DNA of 64,000 nt from Pyrocephalus nanus. Its lineage: Eukaryota; Chordata; Aves; Passeriformes; Tyrannidae. How positions within the stretch are numbered: position 1 is the stretch's first letter; each line of letters begins with the position of its first letter. Positions 21,801 to 36,005 of this stretch are shown here, in pieces. A program made the translations under genes and the position numbers. The notes below the pieces were generated by a model, which saw nothing but the letters and a program-made list of their open reading frames with translations, made no database searches and was not told where the DNA came from. The stretch covers positions 35,030,232 through 35,094,231 of the forward strand of contig CM076267.1 in the NCBI GenBank assembly GCA_038380795.1, written 5' to 3'.

Positions 21801-24800
21801 TATTCGGTGTGCAGCACTCAGCACTTCTGCAGGCTTAAAACAATGTTTTTGCACAATGGCAACAGTGCCACTGTGACACAGTTATCTTAAAACAAAAGTA
21901 AAAAAAAGTCTTAATTTATGCTCCACAACCTGTTATTTGTCAAAGTCCTGGAGCCCTGTTCATCTGTGCTATCTGAATCCTGCAGCAGGGGATGCTGGAG
22001 AGGGGCAGAAATGCACAGGCACCAGGATGGCGTCAAATGAAGTGTGAGAAGAGCATTAATCATCACATAATGAAGTATGTGTTTGTTCCTGGCAGATAAC
22101 TTCTGAAGGAAAAGCGTTAAAAGGAATAGAAAGCTAAGAAATTTCTTTATCCTTCTACTGCTCCAGCGTGAATCCTTTGCAGTTACATGCTCGAGAGTAA
22201 TTAGTAAGATATTCATCAAAGATAACTAGCTTTCATGCATCTTACAGCTGCAAGTGTGCAAAATATTTAGTGTTCTGATTGTCCTCGTGATTTTGAAAAC
22301 AGGGTTTTGGTTTTCATTTTAAGCTCAAGTTGAATTTTTTACCCCTCCATGAACTTATACAGGAAAATCTAACCAAACTCATGACACTTTAAAAGGTGGT
22401 TCATAAACAAGTATTTAGTCTCAAAAACTAATTGTGTGCCATGAAAAATAGTTTCAGCTTTTATATTACCACAAAGGAAAATACTGATGTGAATTTTCAG
22501 TTCTATGACATCATACATTTATCTAATATATATTGGGCTTTCTAAATGCAAAAGCTGGTTTAACAGCTCTTTTTTGCAGACTCTACAGCAAACTGTACTG
22601 CTGAGTGTTGTTCAAGTGTCCTCATGAGCAAGTAGCAGTTGTTTGTGAAGATTTACTTCGTAACAATTCATTTAAAGTTAATAAAAAATCTTCCAAATCG
22701 GGAAGAATCTTGTCTTCTCATCACCTGCCTCCCTTTGGGCCCATGAAGGGCAGGCAAAGCAATCCCAACCTTCCTTTGCTCTTAATTAAACCCCACTTTC
22801 TTCTCAGTCTGGAGTGACGCTTGTGACAGTGTTAGAAAAAGAGCAGTTTCACTTCTACTGAATCCATATATTCAGCAGTTTTCTGGGCTCCGAAGACTTA
22901 CTGTTTTAAAATCCTGCATATTAAAAGACCATCAGGAGGGTATGGCTGCAATTTGTGGTAGAAATAGGTGAGGAAAAGGATTAATCAGAGCCTGCATGTT
23001 CCTTGTCATCTGGAGGGTTTAATATCTCATCATATACAACGCGGTTCTGTTGCTAATTTGTGGAGCTCTTGGCATTTAAGAAAAGGTTTAAATTTGGCAG
23101 CTTGAAGTGCAGCCATAGGCAGAGGTAGTTAGAAACAGCTCATGACTTGCAACAAACTGAAAGTTACTGATGAGCCAGCAATAGATCCATGTTATTTATT
23201 AAGGGCCTCTCACAAATAAAGTGAGTGGCCAGTGTGGTCCATACGCTGATAAGTGAGGAGGTGACTCGCAGCAAGAGAGAGAAATCTTAAAACAAAGGTT
23301 GGAAGGAGTCACTGGCTTCTCACTGGCTGAGATGGAGTAAAATGGTTTTTTTCTTATTCAGTTCTTGAGTTTCTGCAGGGCTGGAGATTCCCCAGCCCTC
23401 TCTTGGTGACGTGTTCTGGTGCCATATCACCCCAGCAGGAGGCTTTCCCTGGCACTGGTCACCAACTCCCCACCAAGTGGTAGAAGGCTGCTGTTAAAAT
23501 TAGCCCCCTGTGACTCTTCTCTTCCAGGAACACATTATAGCAATTAATTCTACAGTGGCAGCATAAAAAAACCCAAGAAAGTCTATTAATTTCTTCCTTA
23601 GCCTACTTGTTTAGGTGCTTGAAATGCTAATTTCATTGAGAAATGTTAACATTTCTCCTTTTTGTTGAAATAACTTGTCTTGCCTAACTTCTGCTAGAGA
23701 AGGCCTGTAGCACTAACAGGGCAAGTTCTTCCGCTATTTTAATATCTTTTTCTTGAAGCTTTAGTTTTTTTCTATAATCTTTACAAGGGGAGAATTACTT
23801 TTTTTTTTTTTAATAATACGAAAGATACTGTCATGAGAAGTAGGTAGAGTTTCAGACTTGTGTGAAGTGGAGGGATCTCCATCTGCAGAACTGTAAAATA
23901 TATACATGCCAAACAAAACACCAAAGGCAGAAGGAACGTTTTACATCTTGATGAGCAATGTTTTCTGCTTTAAATGGCGCGTTTCAGTCCCCCTTTGAGC
24001 ATTTACAGGTGTTGCAGGAGCTGTGATCTGTTATTATTTATAATTGATTAAGCTTCTTGTGAGAGATACTAATCTGGTTTGGTGTGACAAGTGCTTATCT
24101 AATGAGTATGTTGTCGCTGTGTTTGTCATCCCATAATTCACAGAAAGAAGCAATAAACCATCTCAGCTAGCAGGGAGTGTATCTACAGCAGTCATGCAGT
24201 ATCCAGAGACAGGGGAATATGCACAGCTTCTGGAATAATCCCTGGCAGCTAAGAAATACTCATTACATATAATTAAGATTTAAAAAAAATATATACAAGC
24301 CAAAAATTGCTTTATTGAAAAACAGGATTTATGTCATATACCAATTTAGAGGGAAGAAATATTTAATTTGTTTTAAATAAATCCACAGGCTAATTTTGTG
24401 CCACTTCCCTGACAGCACTGAACTACCAACCCATGTTGCCCGTGTTTAGTTAATTAGCAAATTTTCGAAGGGCAGGAAGGAGCTGTGGTGGAATTCCAGC
24501 TCCTTTCAGGGTGCAAATGAAGTTAGAGAAGGCATAGGAGGTGGGGAAGCTCCTCCTGGACTTGGGACACACGTGTAGGACTGAATATCCCCTGTCTTCA
24601 TTGTCCCAGCCTGTCACTGGCAGGGCAGGTGAAACAGGAGCAGGTTTGTGCCTTGCTCTGCTCTGGCAGGTTGGTCACCAGACTCAGCAGCTTTGAGTAT
24701 CTCATAGTTAGGCAGCAAGAAAAGGAAGTTTTATTTTGAGGAGTTATCTTCAAAAGCTAACAGTCACATAAATTAATGATTTAGTGACTACTGGGAATAC

Positions 24801-27769
24801 AGTCATTTTTCCTGATGAAATAAAAAGACAATAAAGCAGCAAAATTTGATGTCATGGCTGTTAAATTCTGTAATTTTATCCTTCCATCGATCAGAAAATG
24901 AATTTATGGTCTCTGTATTTTCAGCATTGTAAAAGTCTGCGTAATTTAATTGTTAATCTAAGGTCAAAAGTGAATTAGCATAATAATATCTGAACTGCAC
25001 TGCTCTGAAATCCCCTGATAGGCATCTTTCTGACTCCTGCTCTTATAAAACTGGTCCCATTGGTTCTTGACCCTATTAAAGTTGTTCCTAGATAAGCTTT
25101 GCAAGGGTTGTGTGTGAGAGCCTCTCTGCATAAGCAGTCCTTAGACGATGCCATTGTGCTGGGGGGTGGCTGGTTTTTGTGTGAGATATTAAGCCTGTAT
25201 CAATCCTGGTGCTTGTTATGATTTCCCCTTCGTTTTCACAAACTTTGTTAGAAATTTTACTGCTTTTCTTCAGAGTGCATTCTGATAGCATTAAAGTATA
25301 CATTCATAGATATAAAATTATTTGAGGCTGGGATTTTTCCCCCCCCCTCCTAGTATTCATAATATTTGGGTACATTTCACTATTCAGCCTTGATGTGCTT
25401 TTGGTGTTCTGGGTATATCTATTAATTAATATCTTCTCTGTGTTTTGAAAGCCCATTAGTTTTAAGTACTATTGTTACCAGTACTTAAACCTTGAGTCAT
25501 TAAAAAAGAAAGCCAAGGCCAACAGCCACTTTGCAAGGTGGCAAAAGACTTGTAATGGTGATGTAAGAAGAGCATTTAATGTCATAATGTGTCTTTATTT
25601 TTGAGAGGCTTTGATCCAGGGAGGTTTTTCAGGCACCTGGCCCTGGCAGCAGGAGCTGGGCTTGTGGTTCCTGTGTTATAAAATACAAGGGAGAATTAGG
25701 AAACTCTTTGAAAAGCACTGTGCTGAAATGAACTGCCCAAAATGGTAAATGGAGAAATGAAGACAAAGGTGAAGTGACCAAAACTGGGGTCCTCTTGGAA
25801 TCCACTTGGGATGCCTTTGGTTTTTCTGATGGTTATCTTCCACAGCAAGTGTGGAAATACCACAGCCATATGCCTCTGAGTGAAATGCAGCCACACCTCA
25901 GTTTGGACCTCCTGTGTCTGTCTCATTCATAGTTTCATCCATGCACAGGAGCCCATAAAATCTCCCCTTTCACCTGAGCTCGCAAACCTCAGCTCAGCAC
26001 GACGTGCTGGCTGTGCAGTGGTGGCGTTTTTTTAAAGTAGGTGGAACAATTTCTGCTTCAGGCCTGGTTAGATTGGTTGAAATAATCCAGCTTCTGCCCC
26101 AGTGGAAGCAGCCCAGTTGCAGGATGGCTTTGTAGGGCTGGAGAATCGGGGTCAGGTTTCCCGTTGCTGCGAGCTGGGCAAAGTCACCCGCGGAACGGCG
26201 GTGGCCTGTGCTCTGCACCTTCAAAGTGGCAACACAGGGTACCAGGATAATGATGAAGGCGTGTAGGTCTCTTGGAGAAATGTCATTTAATTATTCATTG
26301 TGAACTGTTTGTTGAACTCTGCTCGCCGGGCCTTTGTAAGCAGAGCAAAATAGAGGAGCGAGTCCAGTACTGTATTTCTTGCCTGCTAATTATTTGCTTA
26401 CTGATCCATGGGGAAAAAGCCAAACGTAAGAGGCATTAAAGTTGGTATTGAAGTTATCATTAGAGAATAGCTCTGCCACAAGGAAAGGCAGAAAAAATGT
26501 TAAGAAAAAGATGTTTTGTAGGGATAAGTTACACCTCGTTTTTATTGCAGCTATTTACTTTGAACAACTTTTGGGGAGTCCTTCTGCAGCTCAGGGTGCA
26601 TGGACTAATGGTGCTTTGTGTATAATTGGGTAGTATCTTATTTCAGTTTGCATAATTCAAGTGAAACCAAAAAACTGCAAATAAGGGCAGCATAAATGCA
26701 GTGCCAGCAATCCCCAGCATGACCAAGTGCAGTAAGGGAAGGCAGATGGTTAAATAAAAACAAGTGGAAAATAACTACAATACTATAAAAAATAATAAAA
26801 AAAAAAGGGATGGGAGGAATTTTCTCATTTAGGTGACCTTTTATTTGTAGGAGATAGAATTTTGTTGAAACCTCAAACCAGCTTGCACCAGGTGCATGTT
26901 TTGTGGTTTAGAACTAAGAGAAGTTCCACTCAGACTTACGCACTTGCAGAATGAAGTCCTCGGGAGTAGCCAAGGTAAAAATCTTTGCAGATCATTAAAG
27001 CTCTCCATGAAAAAGATTGAGATACCAGTTATAAGGGGAAAAAAAAAAAGCAAACAAAGCAATTTTTTAAGTAGTTTATCTGCAAAGGGCCGGTTTTCCA
27101 TACAGGAAAGGGTTAGAATATCTGACAGGAGGTCTGACAGAAGGGGAGTGCTGGAATGAGCAGTTCTCCAGAAGAGGAGAGCAGGCAGTCTGACATGAAG
27201 GCTGTGCACACAAAACTCGTGCCAGACTCCCCTGTCTTAACATTGACACCTACTTACAGCCACCCAAGGAGAACAGTTCAATTACACAAAAATTGTGAAT
27301 GGTTCCTCCCTACCAGATCTGGTACATGCCAAGCAGATAGTGACTGGTCGGGGTGATGAGAGGCTCAGATCAGTGGAATGATGCTTGCTTAGCAAATGAT
27401 AGGCAAGAAATGCATCTCCTCTGCCTCCAAGATCACATAAAATACCCTTGCCAACATCATGCCTACTCACTGTGAGCAAAGACACTATTCACCCCCTGAA
27501 ACATGGGGCTGTGTTAACTTCAGCACTCCTGAGGGTGTGCAGTCCTGCTGACTTTCAGCAGGAGGACTAGAAGGGGTCAGAGTCTGGTCAGAATCAAATC
27601 ACTCCTTATAATTGTCCCAGTAATTATAGAAAAGTACTGCTGCTGGGAGGTGATTATGGATTTGTATACACCTCAGCTGCTCCTTTTTAACCTTCTGAGG
27701 AAGCACTCTATTATCTTCCTTTTCTTCTCTTGCTTTATCACCTACGTCTTTCCTTAGGCATTGGAGGGG

Positions 27770-27784
27770 AAAAAAAAAAAAAAA
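27770..27784. repeat. Poly(A) tract, 15 A
   Basis: A run of 15 adenines in intron 2, a simple repeat with no associated signal. Confidence 0.85.
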
Positions 27785-28385
27785 CACCCTGAAAAATTAT
27801 TGAGCTTCACAAAATGCAATGAAATCCTCTCTTTAAGTGCCAAGGGCTGGAGGTGGGGAGGGGAAGGAGCAAACTCCATCCCTTCTCTGATGTTCTGAGT
27901 ACTCAGAAGTTGCCTATGAAACGAAGTACTTCGGGTTTCATAAGTGGCTAGAGGGAAGCAGGGTCAGTATCATGCTATCTTCAGGAAAACAGGAGTGCAC
28001 AGTGGTAAGAAGTGTTCTACAAAGGCACTTCACATTTCAAGTGTTCTTTTCCTGGGGAAAAAAGTTATCATACATCTAGTTTTGAGTGTATTTATAGCCT
28101 TATAATGTGTTAGCAGAATAAAGGAAATTTTTGTAACTCTATCTAGAAAATGCAAGTGAGGGAAGAAGTGATTACATTTCAGATTATTTCTCTCTATCAA
28201 GGGTACCCAGTTGTTTGGAAAATAATGCAAAAATTGTCTAAAAAGAGAGTATTATTCATTTTTTCTTCAACTTTTCTTTCTTTCTCAGTGCGTTTCTCCC
28301 TATTTATTTCTTACCATTAAATGGACTGCCAAGGTTGTGTTAGCATCACCTAAAATGGCAAAGATTAATTCAGTGTGTAAACAAA

Positions 28386-28582
28386 TCACAGAGTATCTCA
28401 AACGGGATGGCTCCCACAGGGATTATCGAGTCCAGCTCCCTGCCCCTTGCAGAACTACCTAAAACTTAACCATGGGGCCAAGAGCATTGTCCAGATGCTC
28501 CATCAGCTGTTGCCAGGCTTGCTGCTGTGATCACTTCTCAAGGAGGTCTGTTCCAGGGACTGACCACCTTCTCAGTGAAGAA
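28386..28582 (-). mobile_element. CR1 LINE 3'-end fragment, minus strand
   Basis: On the + strand this reads as the reverse complement of an old CR1 3' end. It begins with ATCACAGAGTATCTC, has the block ATTATCGAGTCCAGCTCC, then GAGCATTGTCCAGATGCT, GGCTTGCTGCTGTGA and TGTTCCAGGGACTGACCACC, and ends near GTGAAGAA. These resemble the CR1 subfamily tail that I remember from many bird loci. About 200 bases survive, so the copy is strongly 5'-truncated and diverged. It lies in intron 2, opposite to the gene, about 1.3 kb before exon 3. Confidence 0.75.
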
Positions 28583-29239
28583 TGGAATGATTGTATGGGG
28601 TATTCTTCTGTGAATAGGGAAAACAGAAGTTCACAGAAGGAGTGAAATAAAAAAATTGAGAAGGAGCAGGAGAACAGTGCTGGTAGAGCTCTGCAAGCTC
28701 CAGTCTGTGTGTATTTATGGTGTGCCACCAACAATAAGAAAAGCTCTTGATGCCCCTCAAGCACTTTGGAGCTATGGCTTTTACAGAACCGTGTGGCCCC
28801 TGTCCATGGCCAGTCATTACCACTTGGGCACTAAAACAGGGGCAGGTTACTGGATCCTTCCCAGAATCATGAGATTACAGTCTCTTTTAGGGTGATGTCA
28901 TCTGACTGTGAGCCACAATTGGGACACACTGAGCACCAGTGGAGTTTAGGACCTACTGGTCCAAGCATGACAGGAAGAATTAGGGAGATCTCTGCATATT
29001 GTCTCTCTGTGATATAAAGGAAATGATATTTCCTTTTCATGTGGAGAGTCAGAGCTGGGCACTTTCATTTCACTCCAAAGAAAAATGCTGGACATAAAAT
29101 CGAATGAGATATGGGATTGAACCTTGGTATCTGTTAACTGCTGTGTCAGACACCAGCACAAGCAGGAAGCAGAAGCTTCTTCAAAGGGACAGTCTTCCCA
29201 GTTCAGAATACAAGATTTCTCTGACCATTACATCCCTTG
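28583..29239 (+). other. ZNF804A: ZNF804A intron 2, between two CR1 fragments
   Basis: About 650 bases of unrecognised intron separate the minus-strand CR1 tail from the plus-strand CR1 ORF2 piece. I see no exon or regulatory signal that I can support. Confidence 0.6.
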
Positions 29240-29432
29240 GGGATCCCTGCTGGGACAGGACCCTTTAACATCTTTAATAATGACCCAGGTGGCAGGACAG
29301 CACACTCTCAGGAGCTTTGCAGATGTTAGCTTGCTGATAACATGGTGGGTCAGGTCCAGAGGGACCTTGGTAGGCTGGAGAAAAGGGCTGAGAGGGGCCT
29401 CCTACAGCGCAGTGGTGACAAATGGGATGCCA
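29240..29432 (+). mobile_element. CR1 LINE ORF2 (reverse-transcriptase palm) fragment
   Basis: The stretch GGATCCCTGCTGGGACAGG, then TTTAACATCTTTAATAATGA, then CTCTCAGGAGCTTTGCAGAT and CAGAGGGACCTTGG matches the CR1 ORF2 region that follows the reverse-transcriptase catalytic core (family-typical 'FNIFINDLD' followed by 'KFADD'). It is diverged and not an open frame. It lies only about 440 bases before exon 3. The 3' boundary is approximate. Confidence 0.65.
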
Positions 29433-32270
<2,838 letters not shown>

Positions 32271-35200
32271 TGCTCCTGGAAGTGGCCCTATGTTCAAATC
32301 CACTACAGTGACTGTGCAAGATGACTGCAATGATCTCCCCAGAAGTGCTGCCATGGATTCTGCCAGCAAGCAGGATTCCAGCTGTACATTAATGCATGAC
32401 GAACAGAACTGTAAAGACGTTGCCTCTGTTGTTCCGTCCACTCCTGGGGATGTGTGTAGTAACAAATCCGATGCTAGCAAATGTGGAGATCAGGTTCCAG
32501 GAGCTCAAGGACATAGAGTTGGGTTCTCCTTTGCTTTTCCCAAGAAAGCAGCAGTGAAACTGGAGTCTTCAGCTGCCGTTTTCTACGAATATAATGACGA
32601 AACTTCAATGGAGCACGGATTTAGCAGGAGGAGTAGGTTTATCCCAGGAACATGTAACCTGCAGCCTCCTTCAGCAGCAGAGATGGTTGTATGCCCTGAG
32701 GAGAAACAAAACTCTTTTCACCCCCCAATGGACAAATGCACAGACACAGCAGAAGCTCCTGAGGCTCAGGATTCAAAAGAACTGGCCAGTGAGGAAAGCA
32801 GGGTGCTGGAGAGTCCCTCGTTAACTCCTGCTCTGTCCCACTCAAAGCAGCTGGTTCCCTCAGACACGGATGGCCGTGGTCTGGATGGGAGTGCAGCTGA
32901 CTCACCGGACCAAACACTGCCCGTGGCTGTGGACAGTGCTCAGGTCCTGCCCCCAGACAGCACTGGGTATGAGCTGCAGGCAGACAGGGCTCTTGTGCAG
33001 GAGGTTGTGGAGGATTGTTTGCCCCTGCAGGATGCTGCAGAGGAAAATGACAAAGATGGGAAGAGTGATCCATCCACAGCCGAAATGGAAATAAAAGGTC
33101 TGGGGGCAGATGCAGTAGTTTCATCACCGTCTGAAGAAGGTAGTAGTGGAGCCCCAAAAAACAAACCAGACATGCACAAGAGACCGTGTCAACCCTTTGT
33201 TCCCGTTCTTAACAAATATGGATCAAATATTCTTCAGTGGCCATCAGAAATGTTAATTTACACAAGTACAGACCCATCGATTTCCTACAGCTGTAATCCT
33301 TTATATTTTGATTTTAAGTCATCCAGAGCAAGTGACAGTCAAGAAAAGCTCAAACATCAACCAAGCATACCTCATTTGCACCATAAAACTGAATCTAACC
33401 ATATCTTAGCCTCGGATTTCACAAATAAACCTACTTCAGAGTGTGGTGATTATGAAGCAGAAGTGAATAAAAATGTGTGCAACCATACAATACCCCTTAT
33501 AAATGATGTTTCCCTTTTCAGAAATTGTGACCTTGCAAAAAATCAAAACAAAGTGTCCTTGGATGACTCATTCAGGATTAGAAAAATAGAAAAGTATCAC
33601 ATATCTAAAACCCACTTACGACAAAACACTGTGATAGATGAGAAGCATAACAAAGTTCGGATCAAAGAAAGCCATGAAAAATGGCTTCACAAAAGCAGAA
33701 AAAGGAAAAGGAGGAGAAAGTTGTGTCATTGTCATCATCATCACTGGGGGGACACAGCAGCAGCAGAAATGGAGATGTCTCCGGTAACCGAGAAAGAAAT
33801 CGCTTACAGAGATGAAAATAAATATCAGCACCTCCAGAATAATGCAGAGAAGTGCAGACACGATGCAGGGAATATCTGGTTAACTGCAAGTGAGATAGAG
33901 CTGTCACATCCAAAACTTGGCATTGAAAATGCTCATAAGAGAGTCCTGTCTGCATCAGATCATGTACACTGGGACAGAGGCTGGTGTGACTTTTGGAGCG
34001 CAAAAAACAGTGGCCAACACCGCGGTTGTAAACGGCTGCACAGAAAGAGCAAAGCAAGCTCTCGGAGGCAGGCAAAGCAGCTGGCTCCATGTTCCAGGAA
34101 GCACAGCCTAAGGCACTCTAAAACATGTTGTAGCTGGAAAGTCCGGAGGTCGAGCTGTAGCCCAGAGCATAAATGTTCAGGACAATGCAGTGAGGAGAAG
34201 GGTCCGAGTCGAAACCAGTCTGTAAAGAGAGGTTACAGCGTTCTGACGGAAGAACCTGAAAAATGCCACCGCAAGCGGAGGCAGCACACCTACTCCTCTT
34301 CATCAGATGAGAGCTCGTGTGGACAGACATTATCAGCAGAGGAATATCTAAGGCAAGTGTCTACTTTAGTTACATATCGCAAAGCAAAGGGGAAACACAA
34401 GAGAAGGAAAACCAGAATCCATCACGTTTTCCTTGACAGTAATGCAAGAAGTGAGACCTCCGGACCTGCCAAAGAAAATTCTGCAAGTTCTGCGTTAAAT
34501 ATTTTGGGGGACTTATTGACTCAAGACAATCTAGAGGAAACTGGTGCTGATCCCAAAGTCGATGGTGCAAAAGATACAGATGAAACAATGGAGCTGGAGG
34601 AAAGCAAGTCACCTGTAGAAACTGATAGTTCACCCCTGCTGCAAAATGATAAAGTGACGGCGTGTGTAGCGAGGGAGAGCGCGCCAGATACATTTCCTGA
34701 TGTCATCGCGGGCTCCGCTGCTGCTGTTCCTGAGTGCAGTGCTCCGGCAGCTGCTGGCACACAGGATGTCCTGCAAGATGAAAAGAAAAAAGAAAGTGTC
34801 ACCAGTCATGAAAATCAAGCTCGTTACAAAGTCCCCCTCTCCAACAGACATTTGGAACAAGCTCCTCCTAAATCCTATCTTTGCCGTTATGAGTTGGCCG
34901 AGTCTCTACCACACGACAAAATGAGTGAGGTGACCAGTGAATGGGTACAGTGTAATCCTGGGATATTTAGCAGCCCTCCACCCTTGCCATTCAAAGAAGC
35001 ACACGTAAACAGTCATACCTTTTTGACTACCGAGCAGTTAATAGCCCCCTTCCCCCTGCCCGATCAGACGCTGATATTCCCTCCTGAAAACCACGAAAAA
35101 TTCAAAGAGCTGCCATCTGAGGCGTATCAGCAGATGGTGCCACAGAGCGTGCTGTCCAACAAGGTGAAGTTCGCCTTCCCTCCCGCGGCGATCCAGCCCC

Positions 35201-35562
35201 CGAGTTCCGCGCTGCAGCCCTTGCCCCTGCAGCCGCCGCTGTGCTCTACCTCGGTCACCACCATCCACCACACCATCCTGCAGCAGCACGCCGCCGCCGG
35301 CACGCTGAAGGTTCTCCAGCCCCACCAGCAGTTCCTCTCGCAGGTCCCGGCTCTTTCCAGAGCGCCTTTACCTCATCTGCCTGTGGGACCGAGGCTTTGC
35401 CCAGGGGGCCACGCTGCCTTCGTGGCCCCGCCGCACTTGCCGCTGCTGCCGCCCTCGGTCCTGCACCCCACCCAGCTGGCATTCCCCCCGCTGCCACACA
35501 CCGTCTTCCCATCCCTGCTGTCCCCACACCCAGCTGTCATCCCCCTCCAGCCTCTCTTTTAG
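32271..35562 (+). CDS. ZNF804A: ZNF804A exon 4: terminal exon, C-terminal 1096 residues
   Basis: The acceptor TCCTAG ends at 32270. The first base completes the Cys codon split with exon 3, followed by APGSGPMFKSTTVTV and an open frame to TAG at 35560-35562. The Met at 32290 (residue 1 below) is internal, not the start. The order APGSGP-MFKSTTV, the PFVPVLNK...LQWPSEML block (about 302-321), YSCNPL, PKSYLC and the final PLQPLF identify ZNF804A rather than ZNF804B. Most of the chain looks disordered. It has basic NLS-like clusters at 468-477 (KSRKRKRRRK), 660-664 (HRKRR) and 698-709, the first followed by a Cys/His cluster at 479-485. A Cys-rich patch has cysteines at 601, 613, 614, 623, 629 and 633, and a serine run precedes DES at about 669-674. 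The C-terminal 130 residues are proline-rich. The alanine run after QQH is only three residues (1001-1003), shorter than I recall for human. With exons 2-3 the visible protein is 1188 residues, consistent with the human 1209 including exon 1. Confidence 0.97.
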
Positions 35563-35772
35563 GACAGGGAGTGGATGGGGGAAGGACCTCTCAGCTAAAC
35601 GGTCCTGATGTTTCTACCCTCAGCTTCGCAAAACGGTTCTGTGAACTAAGCTGGTTAAAATTCCTCGTTCCTTGGGAAGCATTTACTGTAAGTATAATGA
35701 TGCAAACATTCATGGCAAGTTCAGACCTGTACTATAACTAAAGCACTGAATAATCTGATACTAATTATGAAC

Positions 35773-35786
35773 TATATATATATATA
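35773..35786. repeat. (TA)7 microsatellite in 3' UTR
   Basis: Seven TA dinucleotides inside the ZNF804A 3' UTR, within an AT-rich context (35773-35840) that also has ATATATTT-like motifs. Confidence 0.85.
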
Positions 35787-35983
35787 AGTGAAAATCATGT
35801 CTTAGAATATGTATAATGTATATAAAATATATTTATAGTTCTATAACTTATGTTGTAAAGTATTCACTTTTTGTTTTTTATCTTTGTGTATTTGCACCTA
35901 TTTAATGTTTAGACAAAGCTGATGCACTATGTTTTGTACTATGTTCTCTGAAACTGTAAATCTAGTGACAAACTATCTCTTGC

Positions 35984-35989
35984 AATAAA
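35984..35989 (+). terminator. ZNF804A: Canonical polyadenylation signal AATAAA
   Basis: The hexamer AATAAA lies in TTGCAATAAATTTTTG, about 420 bases after the stop codon, and is followed by T-rich sequence. This is the best candidate for the main 3' end of the ZNF804A transcript. Confidence 0.75.
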
Positions 35990-36005
35990 TTTTTGTTAAC
36001 TACTT

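Larger units (their letters stand above)
8635..28385 (+). other. ZNF804A: ZNF804A intron 2, middle part
   Basis: This is about 20 kb of intronic sequence with no recognisable exon. It holds several homopolymer and microsatellite tracts, listed separately. One CpG-bearing segment around 26150-26400 stands out from the CpG-poor surroundings. The stretch 24010-24200 is rich in homeodomain-type ATTA/TAAT cores. Open frames such as 10077-10529, 15893-16402 and 13499-13909 show no domains, no splice support and no protein-like composition, so I treat them as chance. In human, intron 2 of this gene carries the psychiatric-risk variant rs1344706; I cannot place the equivalent position here. Confidence 0.7.
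35563..36005 (+). other. ZNF804A: ZNF804A 3' UTR (proximal form)
   Basis: This AT-rich sequence follows the stop codon and contains a (TA)7 tract. It ends about 15-20 bases after an AATAAA hexamer. A UTR of roughly 440 bases fits the short human 3' UTR of this gene as I remember it. The exact cleavage site is estimated. A longer alternative UTR is possible, since several further AATAAA hexamers lie downstream. Confidence 0.7.

Noticed and set aside
32639..34090. Minus-strand open frames of up to 172 codons under exon 4
   Set aside because: They lie antisense to a conserved coding exon, with no domain and no splice or promoter signs.
32290..35562. Treating the 1090-codon open frame as a complete intronless gene starting at 32290
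   Set aside because: The frame is open upstream to the acceptor at 32270, joins exon 3 in phase with family-typical residues, and the ATG context is weak (C at -3, T at +4). The Met is internal in the full-length protein.
35241..35741. A 166-codon + strand open frame overlapping the end of exon 4 and the 3' UTR
   Set aside because: It is in another frame of a GC-rich coding segment and its composition (Pro/Ala/His) mirrors the exon. It is a shadow.
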